Counted from the first letter of the stretch, positions 49,757 to 60,759 are shown. The stretch: DNA of 64,000 bases from Micromonospora sp. NBC_01740 (GCF_035920365.1 NZ_CP109150.1:620001-684000); one strand, 5' to 3'. A program made the numbers and translations. Notes: generated by a model not told the origin, from the sequence alone.

Positions 49757-49820
49757 GCCCCCATCATGCCCCGGTGCGCTCCGCCGCGGCGCCCGCACGG
49801 GCCACCCAGGCCCCGGGACG

Positions 49821-49856
49821 CGACGAGGCCCCCGGCGCGTGCCGGGGGCCTCGTCG
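49821..49856 (-). terminator. rpoC terminator, perfect 16-bp hairpin
   Basis: Arms 49821-49836 and 49841-49856 pair exactly with a GCGT loop, 11 nt beyond the rpoC stop on the minus strand. No U tract. It is the strongest stem after the rpoBC operon. Confidence 0.85.
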
Positions 49857-49866
49857 ATCGTGCTGC

Positions 49867-52800
49867 TTAGCGGTACGACCCGAAGTCGAAGTCGTCCAGC
49901 GGAACCGCCTGGCCGCTGGCCGGCCCGAAGCCGTAGTCGGTCTCCGGGTAGCCGGTCATCGAGTAGACCTTGGCCTTCGCCTCCTCGGTCGGCTCGACCC
50001 GGACGTTGCGGTACTTGCTGATGCCCGTACCGGCCGGGATGAGCTTACCGATGATCACGTTCTCCTTGAGGCCGACGAGCGAGTCGCTGCGCGAGTTGAT
50101 CGCCGCGTCGGTCAGCACCCGGGTGGTCTCCTGGAAGGAGGCCGCCGAGAGCCAGGAGTCGGTGGCCAGCGAGGCCTTGGTGATACCCATCAGCACCGGG
50201 CGGCCGGCGGCGGGCTCGCCGCCCTCGGAGACGAGTCGGCGGTTCTCCGACTCGAACAGCGCCCGGTCGACCAGCACGCCCGGCAGGAACTCGGTCGAGC
50301 CGGAGTCGATGACCGTCACCCGCTTGAGCATCTGGCGGATGATGATCTCGATGTGCTTGTCGTGGATGAGCACACCCTGCGAGCGGTAGACCTCCTGGAC
50401 CTCACTGGTCAGGTGGACCTGAACCGCACGCGGACCCATGATCCGCAGAAGCTCGTGCGGGTCGATGGTGCCCTCGGTCAGCTTCTCGCCGACCGCGACG
50501 TGACCGCCGTCGTGGGTCCGCAGCCGGACCCGCTTGGAGATCTTGTCGTAGACGATCTCGTCGCTGCCGTCGTCCGGCACCACGATGATCTTCCGCGAGC
50601 GCTCGCCGTCCTCGATCCGGATCCGACCCGGGGTGTCGGCGATGGGCGCCTTGCCCTTCGGGACCCGGGCCTCGAAGATCTCCTGGACACGGGGCAGACC
50701 CTGGGTGATGTCCTCACCCGCGACGCCACCGGTGTGGAAGGTACGCATCGTCAGCTGCGTACCGGGCTCACCAATCGACTGGGCGGCGATGATGCCGACC
50801 GCCTCGCCGACGTCCACGGTCTTGCCGGTCGGCAGCGAGCGGCCGTAGCACGCACCGCAGACGCCCAGCTTCGACTCGCAGGTGAGCACGCTGCGCACCC
50901 GGACCGTCTCCGTCCCGGCGGCGACGATCTTGTCGACCAGGATCGAGTTGATGTCCTGACCCCGCTCGGCGACGACGACGCCGTCCGGCCCCTTGATGTC
51001 GTCGGCCAGCGTCCGGGCGTGCACGCTGGTCTCGGCGTGCTCGTGCACGACCAGCTTGCCGTCGATCCGCTCGCCGATCTGCATCGGGATGGCGCGGTCG
51101 GTGCCGCAGTCCTCCTCGCGGATGATGACGTCCTGCGAGACGTCCACCAGACGACGGGTCAGGTAACCCGAGTCGGCGGTACGCAGGGCGGTGTCCGCGA
51201 GACCCTTACGGGCACCGTGCGTGGAGATGAAGTACTCCAGCACGGACAGACCCTCCCGGTAGCTGGCCTTGATCGGCCGCGGGATGATCTCGCCCTTCGG
51301 GTTGGCCACCAGACCACGGATCGCCGCGATCTGCCGGAGCTGGAGGAGGTTACCGCGAGCACCCGAGTTGATCATCTTCCACAGCGGGTTCTCCTGCGGC
51401 AGAGCGGTGTCCATCTCCTTGGCAACCTCGTTGGTCGCCTTGGTCCAGATCTGGATGAGCTCGCCGCGACGCTCCTCCGGGGTCATCAGACCGCGCTGGT
51501 ACTGCTTGTCGATCTGGTCGGCTTCCTTCTCGTACCGCTCCAGGATCTCCCGCTTGCGCGGCGGGGCGATGACGTCCTCCATGCCGATCGTCACGCCGGA
51601 CCAGGTGGCCCAGTGGAAGCCGGCCTCCTTGAGCCCGTCCAGGGTGGCGGCCAGCGCCACCTTGGGGAAGCGCTCGGCGAGGTCGTTGACGATCGCGGAG
51701 AGCTGACCCTTGCGGATCTCGTAGTTCACGAAGCGGTAGCCCTGCGGCAGCGTCTCGTTGAACAGCACCCGACCGAGGGTCGTCTCGACGGTCAGCGGCT
51801 CGCCCTCGGCCCAGCCCTCCGGGGCGGTCCACGCCTCAGCGCCGGCGCCGTTGTCGACCCCGACCACGCCACGCAGGCGGATCTTCACCGGGGCCTGCAG
51901 GTGCAGCTCGCCGTTGTCGTACGCCATCCGCGCCTCGGCGTCCGAGCTGAACGCCCGGCCCTCGCCCTTCTCGCCCGCCGTGAGGTGGGTGAGGTGGTAG
52001 AGGCCGATGACCATGTCCTGGGTGGGCATGGTGACGGGCTTGCCGTCGGCCGGCTTGAGGATGTTGTTCGACGACAGCATCAGGATCCGCGCCTCGGCCT
52101 GGGCCTCGGCGGACAGCGGCACGTGCACCGCCATCTGGTCACCGTCGAAGTCGGCGTTGAACGCGGTGCAGACCAGCGGGTGGATCTGGATGGCCTTGCC
52201 CTCGACGAGCTGCGGCTCGAAGGCCTGGATGCCCAGGCGGTGCAGGGTCGGCGCCCGGTTCAGCAGGACCGGGTGCTCGCCGATGACCTCTTCGAGCACG
52301 TCCCACACGACCGGGCGCTGCCGCTCGACCATCCGCTTGGCGGACTTGATGTTCTGCGCGTGGTTGAGGTCGACCAGCCGCTTCATCACGAACGGCTTGA
52401 ACAGCTCCAGCGCCATCTGCTTGGGCAGGCCGCACTGGTGCAGCTTCAGCTTCGGGCCGACGACGATGACCGAACGGCCGGAGTAGTCGACGCGCTTGCC
52501 CAGCAGGTTCTGCCGGAATCGGCCCTGCTTGCCCTTGAGCATGTCGGAGAGCGACTTCAGCGGGCGGTTGCCCGGCCCGGTGACCGGCCGGCCGCGGCGG
52601 CCGTTGTCGAACAGCGCGTCGACGGCCTCCTGGAGCATCCGCTTCTCGTTGTTGACGATGATCTCGGGCGCGCCGAGGTCGATCAGCCGCTTGAGGCGGT
52701 TGTTCCGGTTGATCACGCGGCGGTACAGGTCGTTCAGGTCGGAGGTCGCGAAGCGGCCACCGTCGAGCTGCACCATCGGGCGCAGGTCCGGCGGGATGAC

Positions 52801-53754
52801 CGGCACGCAGTCGAGCACCATGCCGAGCGGCGAGTTGCGGGTGTTCAGGAACGCCGCGACGACCTTGAGCCGCTTGAGCGCCCGGATCTTCCGCTGGCCC
52901 TTGCCGGAGCGGATGGTCTCGCGCAGGTTCTCGGCCTCGGCGTCGAGGTCCATGTTCTGGACCAGCGCCTTGATGGCCTCGGCGCCCATGCCGCCGGTGA
53001 AGTACTCGCCGAACCGGTCCCGCAGCTCGCGGTAGAGCAGTTCGTCGGTGACGAGCTGCTTCGGCTCCAGCTTGCGGAAGGTGTCCAGCACCTCGTCCAG
53101 GCGGTCGATCTCGCGCTGGGCCCGGTCGCGGATCTGGCGCATCTCGCGCTCTCCGCCCTCCTTGACCTTGCGCCGGACGTCCGCCTTGGCACCCTCGGCC
53201 TCCAGCTCGGCCAGGTCGGCCTCGAGCTTGGTGGCCCGCTTCTCGATCTCCGAGTCGCGGCTGTTCTCGGCCTGCCGCTTCTCGGCCAGGATCTCGTTCT
53301 CGATCGTCGAGAGGTCACGGTGACGCGACTCGGCGTCCACGCTCGTCACGACGTACGAGGCGAAGTAGATGATCTTTTCGAGGTCCTTGGGGGCGAGGTC
53401 CAGCAGGTAGCCCAGCCGGCTCGGCACGCCCTTGAAGTACCAGATGTGGGTCACCGGCGCGGCGAGCTCGATGTGCCCCATCCGCTCGCGGCGGACCTTC
53501 GACCGGGTCACCTCGACGCCGCAGCGCTCACAGATGATGCCCTTGAACCGGACCCGCTTGTACTTACCGCAGTAGCACTCCCAGTCCCGCTGCGGACCGA
53601 AGATCTTCTCGCAGAAGAGCCCGTCCTTTTCCGGCTTCAGGGTGCGGTAGTTGATCGTCTCAGGCTTCTTGACCTCACCGTGCGACCACTGACGGATGTC
53701 GTCAGCGGTGGCGAGGCCGATGCGCAGCTCGTCGAAGAAGTTGACGTCGAGCAC
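49867..53754 (-). CDS. rpoC: RNA polymerase beta' subunit
   Basis: The 1295-residue subunit begins [20 protein letters not shown]. The zinc-finger [20 protein letters not shown], the catalytic [12 protein letters not shown], and the bridge-helix/trigger-loop region with [11 protein letters not shown] are all intact. A second zinc site lies in [19 protein letters not shown] at 53754 has an AGGGGA upstream. It has the actinobacterial length. Confidence 0.99.
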   Translation of the reverse strand: MLDVNFFDELRIGLATADDIRQWSHGEVKKPETINYRTLKPEKDGLFCEKIFGPQRDWECYCGKYKRVRFKGIICERCGVEVTRSKVRRERMGHIELAAPVTHIWYFKGVPSRLGYLLDLAPKDLEKIIYFASYVVTSVDAESRHRDLSTIENEILAEKRQAENSRDSEIEKRATKLEADLAELEAEGAKADVRRKVKEGGEREMRQIRDRAQREIDRLDEVLDTFRKLEPKQLVTDELLYRELRDRFGEYFTGGMGAEAIKALVQNMDLDAEAENLRETIRSGKGQRKIRALKRLKVVAAFLNTRNSPLGMVLDCVPVIPPDLRPMVQLDGGRFATSDLNDLYRRVINRNNRLKRLIDLGAPEIIVNNEKRMLQEAVDALFDNGRRGRPVTGPGNRPLKSLSDMLKGKQGRFRQNLLGKRVDYSGRSVIVVGPKLKLHQCGLPKQMALELFKPFVMKRLVDLNHAQNIKSAKRMVERQRPVVWDVLEEVIGEHPVLLNRAPTLHRLGIQAFEPQLVEGKAIQIHPLVCTAFNADFDGDQMAVHVPLSAEAQAEARILMLSSNNILKPADGKPVTMPTQDMVIGLYHLTHLTAGEKGEGRAFSSDAEARMAYDNGELHLQAPVKIRLRGVVGVDNGAGAEAWTAPEGWAEGEPLTVETTLGRVLFNETLPQGYRFVNYEIRKGQLSAIVNDLAERFPKVALAATLDGLKEAGFHWATWSGVTIGMEDVIAPPRKREILERYEKEADQIDKQYQRGLMTPEERRGELIQIWTKATNEVAKEMDTALPQENPLWKMINSGARGNLLQLRQIAAIRGLVANPKGEIIPRPIKASYREGLSVLEYFISTHGARKGLADTALRTADSGYLTRRLVDVSQDVIIREEDCGTDRAIPMQIGERIDGKLVVHEHAETSVHARTLADDIKGPDGVVVAERGQDINSILVDKIVAAGTETVRVRSVLTCESKLGVCGACYGRSLPTGKTVDVGEAVGIIAAQSIGEPGTQLTMRTFHTGGVAGEDITQGLPRVQEIFEARVPKGKAPIADTPGRIRIEDGERSRKIIVVPDDGSDEIVYDKISKRVRLRTHDGGHVAVGEKLTEGTIDPHELLRIMGPRAVQVHLTSEVQEVYRSQGVLIHDKHIEIIIRQMLKRVTVIDSGSTEFLPGVLVDRALFESENRRLVSEGGEPAAGRPVLMGITKASLATDSWLSAASFQETTRVLTDAAINSRSDSLVGLKENVIIGKLIPAGTGISKYRNVRVEPTEEAKAKVYSMTGYPETDYGFGPASGQAVPLDDFDFGSYR

Positions 53755-53797
53755 TATGTCCCCTATGTCGTCGTCTGTACTGCTAGCTAGTGGGTGG

Positions 53798-53827
53798 GGT
53801 CGGGAGCCGGCGAGCCGGCCCCCGACC
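53798..53827 (-). terminator. 13-bp hairpin between rpoB and rpoC
   Basis: GGTCGGGAGCCGG (53798-53810) pairs with CCGGCCCCCGACC (53815-53827) with one mismatch. It fills most of the 80-nt rpoB-rpoC gap and may tune RpoC level or be a processing point. Confidence 0.55.
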
Positions 53828-53834
53828 GCTCACC

Positions 53835-56800
53835 TCAGACCTCTTCGACCGAGCTCGGCTCGCGCCGGGACAGGTCGATGCCCAGCTCCTCCGCGGCGCG
53901 GAACACCTCGTCGTCGGTCTCGCGCATCTCCAGGGCCACGCCGTCGCTGGACAGCACCTCGACGTTGAGGCACAGCGACTGCAGCTCCTTGAGCAGCACC
54001 TTGAACGACTCCGGGATGCCCGGCTCCGGGATGTTCTCGCCCTTGACGATGGCCTCGTAGACCTTGACCCGGCCGAGGACGTCGTCGGACTTGATCGTCA
54101 ACAGCTCCTGCAGGGCGTACGCGGCGCCGTACGCCTGCATCGCCCAGCACTCCATCTCGCCGAAGCGCTGGCCACCGAACTGCGCCTTACCACCCAGCGG
54201 CTGCTGCGTGATCATCGAGTACGGACCGGTCGACCGGGCGTGGATCTTGTCGTCGACCAGGTGGTTGAGCTTCAGGATGTAGATGTAGCCGACCGCGATC
54301 GGGTCCGGCAGCGGCTCGCCGGAGCGACCGTCGAACAGCTGCGCCTTGCCGGTGGAACCGATCAGCTGCTTGCCGTCCCGGTTGGGCAGGGTCGACGCCA
54401 GCAGGCCGGAGATCTCCTCCTCGCGGGCACCGTCGAAGACCGGCGTGGCCACGTTGGTGTCCGGCTCCGACTCGTGCGCCTCGATGGAGCGCAGCTGGCG
54501 CTTCCACTCGGCGTCGTCGCCGTCGACGCTCCAGCCCGTCTTCGCCACCCAGCCAAGGTGCGTCTCCAGCACCTGGCCGATGTTCATCCGGGACGGCACA
54601 CCGAGCGGGTTGAGCACGATGTCGACGGGCGTGCCGTCCTCCAGGAACGGCATGTCCTCGATCGGCAGGATCTTGGAGATGACGCCCTTGTTGCCGTGCC
54701 GGCCGGCGAGCTTGTCGCCGTCCTGGATCTTCCGCTTCTGGGCGACGTAGACCCGGACCAGCTCGTTGACGCCCGGCGGCAGCTCGTCGCCGTCCTCGCG
54801 GGAGAAGGTACGCACGCCGATGACCGTGCCGGTCTCGCCGTGCGGCACCTTCAGCGAGGTGTCGCGGACCTCGCGCGCCTTCTCACCGAAGATCGCGCGG
54901 AGCAGCCGCTCCTCCGGGGTCAGCTCGGTCTCGCCCTTGGGCGTGACCTTGCCGACCAGGATGTCGCCGGGGACGACCTCGGCGCCGATCCGGATGATGC
55001 CGCGCTCGTCGAGGTCGGCGAGCATCTCCTCGCTGACGTTCGGGATGTCGCGGGTGATCTCCTCCGGGCCCAGCTTGGTGTCCCGGGCGTCGACCTCGTG
55101 CTCCTCGATGTGGATCGAGGTGAGCACGTCCTGCTGCACGAGGCGCTGCGACAGGATGATCGCGTCCTCGTAGTTGTGGCCCTCCCAGCACATGAACGCC
55201 ACGAGCAGGTTGCGCCCGAGCGCCATCTCGCCCTCGTCGGTGCACGGACCGTCGGCGATGACCTGACCGGCCTCGACGCGGTCGCCCTCGAAGACGACCG
55301 GCTTCTGGTTGACACAGGAGCCGGCGTTGGAGCGGCGGAACTTGTGCAGCAGGTACGTGCGGCGGTGGCCGTCGTCCTGGTGGATGGTGATGTAGTCGGC
55401 GCAGAGGTCCTCGATGACGCCGCCGACCTCGGCGACGACCACGTCACCGGCGTCGACCGCGGCACGGTATTCCATGCCGGTGCCGACGAGCGGGGACTCG
55501 GCCTTGACCAGCGGCACCGCCTGGCGCTGCATGTTCGCGCCCATCAGCGCCCGGTTGGCGTCGTCGTGCTCGAGGAACGGGATCATCGCGGTGGCGACCG
55601 AGGTCATCTGCCGCGGCGACACGTCCATGTAGTCGACGGCGCTCGGCACCACGTCCTCGGTCTCGCCGCCCTTACGGCGGCACAGGACCCGGTCCTCGGC
55701 GAACGTGCCGTCGGCCTTCAGCGGCGCGTTGGCCTGCGCCTTGACGAACCGGTCCTCCTCGTCCGCGGTCAGGTAGTCGATCTGGTCGGTGACCCGACCG
55801 TCGACGACCTTCCGGTACGGCGTCTCGATGAAGCCGAACGGGTTGACCCGGGCGAAGGTGGACAGCGCGCCGATCAGACCGATGTTCGGGCCTTCCGGCG
55901 TCTCGATCGGGCACATCCGGCCGTAGTGGGACGGGTGCACGTCGCGGACCTCGAAGCCGGCCCGCTCCCGGGACAGACCACCCGGGCCGAGCGCGCTCAG
56001 CCGGCGCCGGTGGGTCAGGCCCGCCAGCGGGTTGGTCTGGTCCATGAACTGGGACAGCTGCGACGTGCCGAAGAACTCCTTGATCGCCGCCACCACGGGA
56101 CGGATGTTGATCAGGGTCTGCGGCGTGATCGCCTCGACGTCCTGGGTGGTCATCCGCTCGCGGACGACCCGCTCCATCCGGGACAGACCGACCCGGACCT
56201 GGTTCTGGATCAGCTCACCCACGGTACGCAGGCGCCGGTTGCCGAAGTGGTCGATGTCGTCGGCCTCGTAGCCGTCCTCACCGGCGTGCAGCCGGCAGAG
56301 GTACTCCACGGTGGCGACGATGTCGTCCTCGGTCAGGGTGCCGGTCGTGATCGGCACCTCCAGCTCGAGCTTCTTGTTGAACTTGTAACGACCGACCTTG
56401 GCGACGTCGTACCGCTTCGGGTTGAAGAAGAGGTTGTCGAGCAGGGTCTGGGCGTTCTCGCGGGTCGGCGGCTCGCCAGGGCGGAGCTTCCGGTAGATGT
56501 CGAGCAACGCCTCGTCCGCGCCGGCGATGTGGTCCTTCTCGAGCGTGGTCATCATCAGCTCGGACCAGCCGAACCGCTCGCGGATACGCTCGGCCGACCA
56601 ACCGACGGCCTTGAGCAGGACGGTGACGGCCTGCCGGCGCTTGCGGTCGATGCGGACGCCGACCGTGTCGCGCTTGTCGATGTCGAACTCCAGCCAGGCG
56701 CCCCGGCTGGGAATGACCTTGACGCTGGTGAGGTCGCGGTCGGAGGTCTTGTCCGGCTGCTTGTCGAAGTAGACGCCCGGGGACCGGACGAGCTGGCTGA

Positions 56801-57266
56801 CCACGACGCGCTCGGTGCCATTGATGATGAAGGTGCCCTTCGGCGTCATCATCGGGAAGTCACCCATGAACACCGTCTGGCTCTTGATCTCGCCGGTGGT
56901 GTTGTTGGTGAACTCCGCGGTCACGAAGAGCGGGGCGCAGTAGGTCAGGTCCTTCTCCTTGCACTCCTCGATCGAGGCCTTGACCTCGTCGAAGCGCGGA
57001 GCCGAGAAGGAGAGCGACATGGTGCCGGAGAAGTCCTCAATGGGACTGATCTCGTCGAGGATCTCCGCGAGACCCGAGCGTGCGTGCGGGTCGTCCGCCG
57101 ACCGGCCCTGCCAAGCCTCGTTGCCGACGAGCCAGTCGAAGGACTCGTTCTGGATGGCGAGGAGGTTGGGGACCTCGAGGTGTTCGGTGATCCTGCCGAA
57201 TGAAACTCGGCGGGGAGCGAATGCGCTCGACGTACGACTGGTCTTCGCAGGGCGGGAAGCTGCCAA
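53835..57266 (-). CDS. rpoB: RNA polymerase beta subunit
   Basis: The 1143-residue subunit starts with TTG at 57266 ([20 protein letters not shown]), with GGAAGGA 6 nt upstream; actinobacterial rpoB commonly uses TTG here. The rifampicin region reads [20 protein letters not shown] then [10 protein letters not shown]: Asp409, His419 and Ser424 (E. coli 516, 526, 531) are the sensitive residues, while Thr411 replaces Asn518. [20 protein letters not shown] and the C-terminal [20 protein letters not shown] are normal. Confidence 0.99.
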   Translation of the reverse strand: MAASRPAKTSRTSSAFAPRRVSFGRITEHLEVPNLLAIQNESFDWLVGNEAWQGRSADDPHARSGLAEILDEISPIEDFSGTMSLSFSAPRFDEVKASIEECKEKDLTYCAPLFVTAEFTNNTTGEIKSQTVFMGDFPMMTPKGTFIINGTERVVVSQLVRSPGVYFDKQPDKTSDRDLTSVKVIPSRGAWLEFDIDKRDTVGVRIDRKRRQAVTVLLKAVGWSAERIRERFGWSELMMTTLEKDHIAGADEALLDIYRKLRPGEPPTRENAQTLLDNLFFNPKRYDVAKVGRYKFNKKLELEVPITTGTLTEDDIVATVEYLCRLHAGEDGYEADDIDHFGNRRLRTVGELIQNQVRVGLSRMERVVRERMTTQDVEAITPQTLINIRPVVAAIKEFFGTSQLSQFMDQTNPLAGLTHRRRLSALGPGGLSRERAGFEVRDVHPSHYGRMCPIETPEGPNIGLIGALSTFARVNPFGFIETPYRKVVDGRVTDQIDYLTADEEDRFVKAQANAPLKADGTFAEDRVLCRRKGGETEDVVPSAVDYMDVSPRQMTSVATAMIPFLEHDDANRALMGANMQRQAVPLVKAESPLVGTGMEYRAAVDAGDVVVAEVGGVIEDLCADYITIHQDDGHRRTYLLHKFRRSNAGSCVNQKPVVFEGDRVEAGQVIADGPCTDEGEMALGRNLLVAFMCWEGHNYEDAIILSQRLVQQDVLTSIHIEEHEVDARDTKLGPEEITRDIPNVSEEMLADLDERGIIRIGAEVVPGDILVGKVTPKGETELTPEERLLRAIFGEKAREVRDTSLKVPHGETGTVIGVRTFSREDGDELPPGVNELVRVYVAQKRKIQDGDKLAGRHGNKGVISKILPIEDMPFLEDGTPVDIVLNPLGVPSRMNIGQVLETHLGWVAKTGWSVDGDDAEWKRQLRSIEAHESEPDTNVATPVFDGAREEEISGLLASTLPNRDGKQLIGSTGKAQLFDGRSGEPLPDPIAVGYIYILKLNHLVDDKIHARSTGPYSMITQQPLGGKAQFGGQRFGEMECWAMQAYGAAYALQELLTIKSDDVLGRVKVYEAIVKGENIPEPGIPESFKVLLKELQSLCLNVEVLSSDGVALEMRETDDEVFRAAEELGIDLSRREPSSVEEV

Positions 57267-57333
57267 GATGCGTCCTTCCGAGGACCGGTGCTGCAGAACG
57301 GCTGGTACGCGTGCACTCCAATGACCCCACCAG

Positions 57334-57355
57334 AAATATCCGTAAACGGACATTT
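57334..57355 (-). promoter_or_regulatory. AT-rich hairpin in the rpoB leader
   Basis: AAATATCCG (57334-57342) pairs with CGGACATTT (57347-57355) with one wobble, loop TAAA. It is conspicuous because the surroundings are very GC-rich. A second TTGACC on the minus strand (57365-57370) just upstream might belong to an extra promoter, but no good -10 follows. Confidence 0.4.
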
Positions 57356-57393
57356 CCGAGCAGGGGTCAAGTCGGAAGGCAGCGCAAACTAGC

Positions 57394-57422
57394 AGTGTAG
57401 CCGAGAGGCTAACCGCTGTCCA
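57394..57422 (-). promoter_or_regulatory. Sigma70-type promoter of rpoBC
   Basis: On the minus strand TGGACA (57417-57422), 17-nt spacer, TACACT (57394-57399). The expected start near 57387 gives a leader of about 120 nt. It supports separate transcription of rpoBC from rplJL. Confidence 0.7.
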
Positions 57423-57745
57423 GCCCAACCCGCAGGTCGTCGCGGAACGTGCCTCGGGACCCCTGAACCGGGGTCGAACCGGGCCGCTCGGAACGCGACG
57501 TTCCTGCCGGGCCGCTCAGGTGCCGCGGCCGATGGTGTCGCCGCTGCCATTACCCAAGTGGTGGCCGTTGCAAGCGCGGAAGGTCTTGCTGTGTCAGCGT
57601 GCCTGTCGGTGCGGGGCCGCGTCAAGGCCCGGCATCCGGGTCGCCGCTTCTTTCCCACCGACGGGCTACTCCCGGGCCCCGGTCGCCGACCGTGGCGGCG
57701 CGTCGACGCCCTGCTCACCGCCCCTGTCGCCGGATCCACCACGAA

Positions 57746-57781
57746 GGCGGGCGGCGATCCAGTGTCGGATCACCGCCCGCC
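57746..57781 (-). terminator. 15-bp hairpin after rplL
   Basis: GGCGGGCGGCGATCC (57746-57760) pairs with GGATCACCGCCCGCC (57767-57781) with one mismatch. It lies 57 nt beyond rplL and probably reduces read-through into rpoB, as the L12 attenuator does in other bacteria. Confidence 0.75.
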
Positions 57782-57837
57782 GTGACGCGGTGTGCCCCGG
57801 CTCACCGAGCCGGACACGCGCCTGGTGGTACGTCAGG

Positions 57838-58221
57838 TCACTTGAGGGTGACCTTGGCGCCCTCGCCCTCGAGCTTGGTCTTCGCCTTCTCGGCGGTCTC
57901 CTTGTTGGCCTTCTCCAGGACGGCCTTCGGAGCGGCCTCGACCAGGTCCTTGGCCTCCTTGAGGCCCAGGCCGGTCAGCTCGCGCACGACCTTGATGACC
58001 TGGATCTTCTTGCCGCCGTCAGCCTCGAGGATGACGTCGAACTCGTCCTTCTCCTCCTCGACCGGAGCAGCGGCGGCCGGGCCGGCCGGGCCGGCGACGG
58101 CGACCGGAGCGGCCGCGGTGACCTCGAAGGTCTCCTCGAACTGCTTCACGAACTCGGAGAGCTCGATCAGCGTCATCTCCTTGAACGCGTCGAGCAGCTC
58201 GTCGGTGCTGAGCTTCGCCAT
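57838..58221 (-). CDS. rplL: 50S ribosomal protein L7/L12
   Basis: The 127-residue stalk protein has the dimerising N-domain ([20 protein letters not shown]), an Ala/Pro/Val hinge and the factor-binding C-domain ([20 protein letters not shown] ending EGAKVTLK). ATG at 58221. Fifty-four nt separate it from rplJ. Confidence 0.98.
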   Translation of the reverse strand: MAKLSTDELLDAFKEMTLIELSEFVKQFEETFEVTAAAPVAVAGPAGPAAAAPVEEEKDEFDVILEADGGKKIQVIKVVRELTGLGLKEAKDLVEAAPKAVLEKANKETAEKAKTKLEGEGAKVTLK

Positions 58222-58275
58222 GTCTGGCGTCCTTTCCTGAATCTGTTAGGTAAGAACTGGGTGCGCCGCGGGGCC

Positions 58276-58821
58276 TCAGGCCGCCTCGGCGCCCTCCTTC
58301 TCGCGCTTGTCCTGCAGGGCGGCCGCCAGACGGGCGGTCTTCGACAGCGGGGCCTGGAACAGGGCCGCGGCCTTGCTCAGGTTGCCCTTCATCGCGCCGG
58401 CCAGCTTGGCCAGCAGCACCTCACGGGACTCCAGGTCGGCGAGCTTCGTGACCTCGGCCGCGGTAATGGCCTTGCCCTCGAAGACACCGCCCTTGATGAC
58501 GAGCTTCGGGTTGGCCTTCGCGAAGTCGCGAAGCCCCTTCGCCGCCTCGACGACGTCGCCCGAAACGAAAGTCAGCGCGGTAGGACCGGAGAACATCTCG
58601 TCGAGGCCGGAGATACCAGCGTCGGTCGCGGCACGCTTCGCGAGCGTGTTCTTCGCAACGGTGTAGCTGGTCTCCTTGCCGAGCGAGCGCCGCAGCTGGG
58701 TGAGCTGGGAAACCGTCAGACCGCGGTACTCGGTCAGCACCGTGGCACCCGCGTTGCGGAAGCTCTCGGTCAGCTCAGCGACGGCCGTGGCCTTGTCGGC
58801 CCGGATCGGCTTGTCCGCCAT
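58276..58821 (-). CDS. rplJ: 50S ribosomal protein L10
   Basis: The 181-residue stalk base reads [20 protein letters not shown] and [20 protein letters not shown], with the [20 protein letters not shown] block and a C-terminal helix that binds L12 dimers. ATG at 58821. Its long leader suggests autoregulation as in other bacteria. Confidence 0.98.
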   Translation of the reverse strand: MADKPIRADKATAVAELTESFRNAGATVLTEYRGLTVSQLTQLRRSLGKETSYTVAKNTLAKRAATDAGISGLDEMFSGPTALTFVSGDVVEAAKGLRDFAKANPKLVIKGGVFEGKAITAAEVTKLADLESREVLLAKLAGAMKGNLSKAAALFQAPLSKTARLAAALQDKREKEGAEAA

Positions 58822-59076
58822 GTCCCTCCTCTCTCGTTACTCGAGGCCGGTCACCGTCGTCGGCCGGAGCTTTCGACGGGGGCGCAGGTGCCACGACAAC
58901 GAGAAAGGCCCCGGCGCAGGGCGCACGGGGCGAGGGCCGGCACACGGACACGGTCGGCGGACCATGCTCAGCACCGATTTTCGCTTACCGCCCTGCGCGG
59001 GTCGCCCGTAGTCGCGGGACCTTCGACCGTGCCGGGGCACGGTGACCAGCGGTCTCTGGGTGGAACTTCGCGGCCT
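58822..59076 (-). ncRNA. Putative L10 (rplJ) leader
   Basis: The 255-nt gap between the ABC permease gene side and rplJ would be transcribed as a long structured leader. It contains a perfect stem CCGTGCC (59027-59033)/GGCACGG (59036-59042) and other GC helices. L10-L12 leaders that bind the L10 complex occupy this place in many bacteria. I could not match the exact consensus. Confidence 0.4.
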
Positions 59077-59106
59077 AGGTTACGCGAGGAGCCCCGCGAC
59101 CACCAA
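59077..59106 (-). promoter_or_regulatory. Candidate rplJ promoter
   Basis: On the minus strand TTGGTG (59101-59106), 18-nt spacer, TAACCT (59077-59082). The match is modest, but the place, directly before the long rplJ leader, is right. Confidence 0.4.
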
Positions 59107-59157
59107 ATCGCCCCCCGGTGGGCCGGGTCACTCCCCCGCACCCCGAGGGGCCGACGG

Positions 59158-59847
59158 TCAGGGTCGGTGACGCCGCCGCCACAGATACGCCGCTGCGGCC
59201 GCCGCGCTCCAGGCCACGGCCCAGGCGGTGAGCAGGCCCACCGTGGACGCGACCAGGCCGTCGGCGGCGGCCCGCGCGGTGGCCATCACCGGCGGCGCCA
59301 GCCACGGCGCCACCGAGCCGCTCAGGCCGAGGGCGACCGCGCCGACCCCGCCGAGCGCGAGCACCGCGACGCCGTAGCCGGCGCTGCCCGTGGAGGCGCG
59401 GCTGGCCAGCGCCCCGAGCGCCACCGCCGCGGGTACGGCCAGCAGGTGCGCCCACAGCCCGACGGCGATCCCCACCGGCACCGACCGGTCGCCCGGTCCC
59501 ACCGGACCGGCGACCCCGCCCACCAGCCACGGGAAGACCAGCGCGACGGCCACCGTGCCGAGCCCGGCCACGCCGGCCGCCAGCAGCCCGGCCAGTCGCT
59601 CCCGGCGCACCCCGACGAGCGCCTGCGCCAGCCGGCGCTGCACGTCCGGCTCGACGTCCAGCAGCACCTTGGTCTGCCAGGCGAGCACCGGGAAGAGCAC
59701 CACCGCCGAGACGCCGTACGCCTCCCCCGGCTGCGCCCGGCCGCCGCCGTAGAGGACGCCGAGAGCCACCAGGCCGGCCAGCAGCGGGGCCAGCGCCCGT
59801 CCCGTACGCAGGAAGCCCGCCAGCCGCAGCCGGAGCAGTGCGGTCAC
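59158..59847 (-). CDS. ABC-2-like membrane protein
   Basis: The 229-residue protein has about six hydrophobic segments (LAPLLAGLVALGVLYGG, AVVLFPVLAWQTKVLL, VGIAVGLWAHLLAVPAAVAL, GVAVLALGGVGAVALGL and others) and no soluble domain. GTG at 59847 overlaps the ATPase stop (GTGA), so it is the membrane partner of that gene. No binding protein lies nearby, so export is more likely than import. Substrate unknown. Confidence 0.78.
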   Translation of the reverse strand: MTALLRLRLAGFLRTGRALAPLLAGLVALGVLYGGGRAQPGEAYGVSAVVLFPVLAWQTKVLLDVEPDVQRRLAQALVGVRRERLAGLLAAGVAGLGTVAVALVFPWLVGGVAGPVGPGDRSVPVGIAVGLWAHLLAVPAAVALGALASRASTGSAGYGVAVLALGGVGAVALGLSGSVAPWLAPPVMATARAAADGLVASTVGLLTAWAVAWSAAAAAAYLWRRRHRP

Positions 59848-60698
59848 CGTGGCCCTCCGGTGGTCCCGCCCGTGGCCTCTGGCGCCCGGGCGACGGGCGG
59901 CGCGCCGGGGTCCACGGTCGCCGTCGGCGGCCCCTCGGCGTCGTCCGGGGCGGCCACGCCGGGTCGGGCGGGCCGGCGTACGCGAAGGATCCGGTGCCCC
60001 TCGGCGCGCAGCCGGGCGACGGTGCCGTCGACTCGCGCCACCGGGACCGCGACCTCGACCACCGCCAGCGCCGCCTCCGCCGACGGGGCGGCCTCGGTGA
60101 CCGTGCCGTCCGCCACCGTCCACCGGCGGGCACCCGGCAGCCGGGCGATCTCGCCCCGGTGGTCGCTGACCAGCACCGAACCGCCCGCCGCCGCCACCTC
60201 GTCGATCACCTCGGGCACGAGGTCCCGGGTCGCGGCGTCGAGGCCCTCCCACGGCTCGTCGAGGACCAGCAGGCCGGGTGGACGCAGCATCGCCTGGGCC
60301 AGGCCGACCTTCTGGGCGGTGCCCTTGGACAGCTCCGGCAGGCGGACCCGGCGGAACCCGGACAGGCCCAGCCGGGAGGTCCAGTGGTCGACCGCGTGGC
60401 CGGCGGCCGCCGGGTCGAGGCCGGCGACACGTCCCATGGCGGTCAGGTAGTGCTCGACGGTGAAGGGTTGGTCGGCCGGGAAGCGCTCCGGGACCCACCC
60501 GACGTGCCGGGGTCGACCGGTGACCCGCCCCCGGCTCGGCCGCAGCACCCCGGCCGCCACCTGGAGCAGGGTCGACTTGCCCACACCGTTGCGGCCGAGG
60601 ACGACCACGACCTCACCGGGGCCGATCCGCACCGCGGCTTCCCGCAGCACCCACGGGCCCCGCCGCCGGTAGCGCAGCCAGACGTTCTCCAGGCGCAC
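59844..60698 (-). CDS. ABC transporter ATP-binding protein
   Basis: The product is about 284 residues. Walker A GRNGVGKST, Walker B LLVLDEPWEGLD and H-loop VSDHR are present; the signature LSKGTAQKVGLAQ departs from LSGGQ, as in many exporter ATPases. A C-terminal 80-residue extension includes ARVDGTVARLRAEGHRILRV and a Pro/Ala-rich end. GTG at 60698 is chosen at the family start; GTG at 60716 is possible and neither has a clear ribosome site. It is inserted between rplA and rplJ. Confidence 0.85.
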   Translation of the reverse strand: MRLENVWLRYRRRGPWVLREAAVRIGPGEVVVVLGRNGVGKSTLLQVAAGVLRPSRGRVTGRPRHVGWVPERFPADQPFTVEHYLTAMGRVAGLDPAAAGHAVDHWTSRLGLSGFRRVRLPELSKGTAQKVGLAQAMLRPPGLLVLDEPWEGLDAATRDLVPEVIDEVAAAGGSVLVSDHRGEIARLPGARRWTVADGTVTEAAPSAEAALAVVEVAVPVARVDGTVARLRAEGHRILRVRRPARPGVAAPDDAEGPPTATVDPGAPPVARAPEATGGTTGGPR

Positions 60699-60726
60699 CG
60701 GCCGAGCATGCCACAACCGACACGGA

Positions 60727-60759
60727 ACGGGGCGCCGCCACGATGTGGCGACGCCCCGT
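60727..60759 (-). terminator. 15-bp hairpin after rplA
   Basis: Arms 60727-60741 and 60745-60759 pair with one mismatch and a 3-nt loop, 16 nt beyond the rplA stop. It separates rplKA from the ABC pair. Confidence 0.75.

Larger units (their letters stand above)
57267..57837 (-). other. rpoB promoter and leader, rplL downstream region
   Basis: These 571 nt hold no recognised gene. From the rplL side: the rplL hairpin (57746-57781), about 320 nt with only small stems (GGAACG/CGTTCC at 57490-57504), the promoter at 57394-57422, and the rpoB leader with an AT-rich hairpin at 57334-57355. Confidence 0.5.

Noticed and set aside
49651..57203. Very long plus-strand frames opposite rpoC and rpoB
   Set aside because: They are produced by strong GC third-position bias in rpoB and rpoC; no ribosome site or domain supports them.
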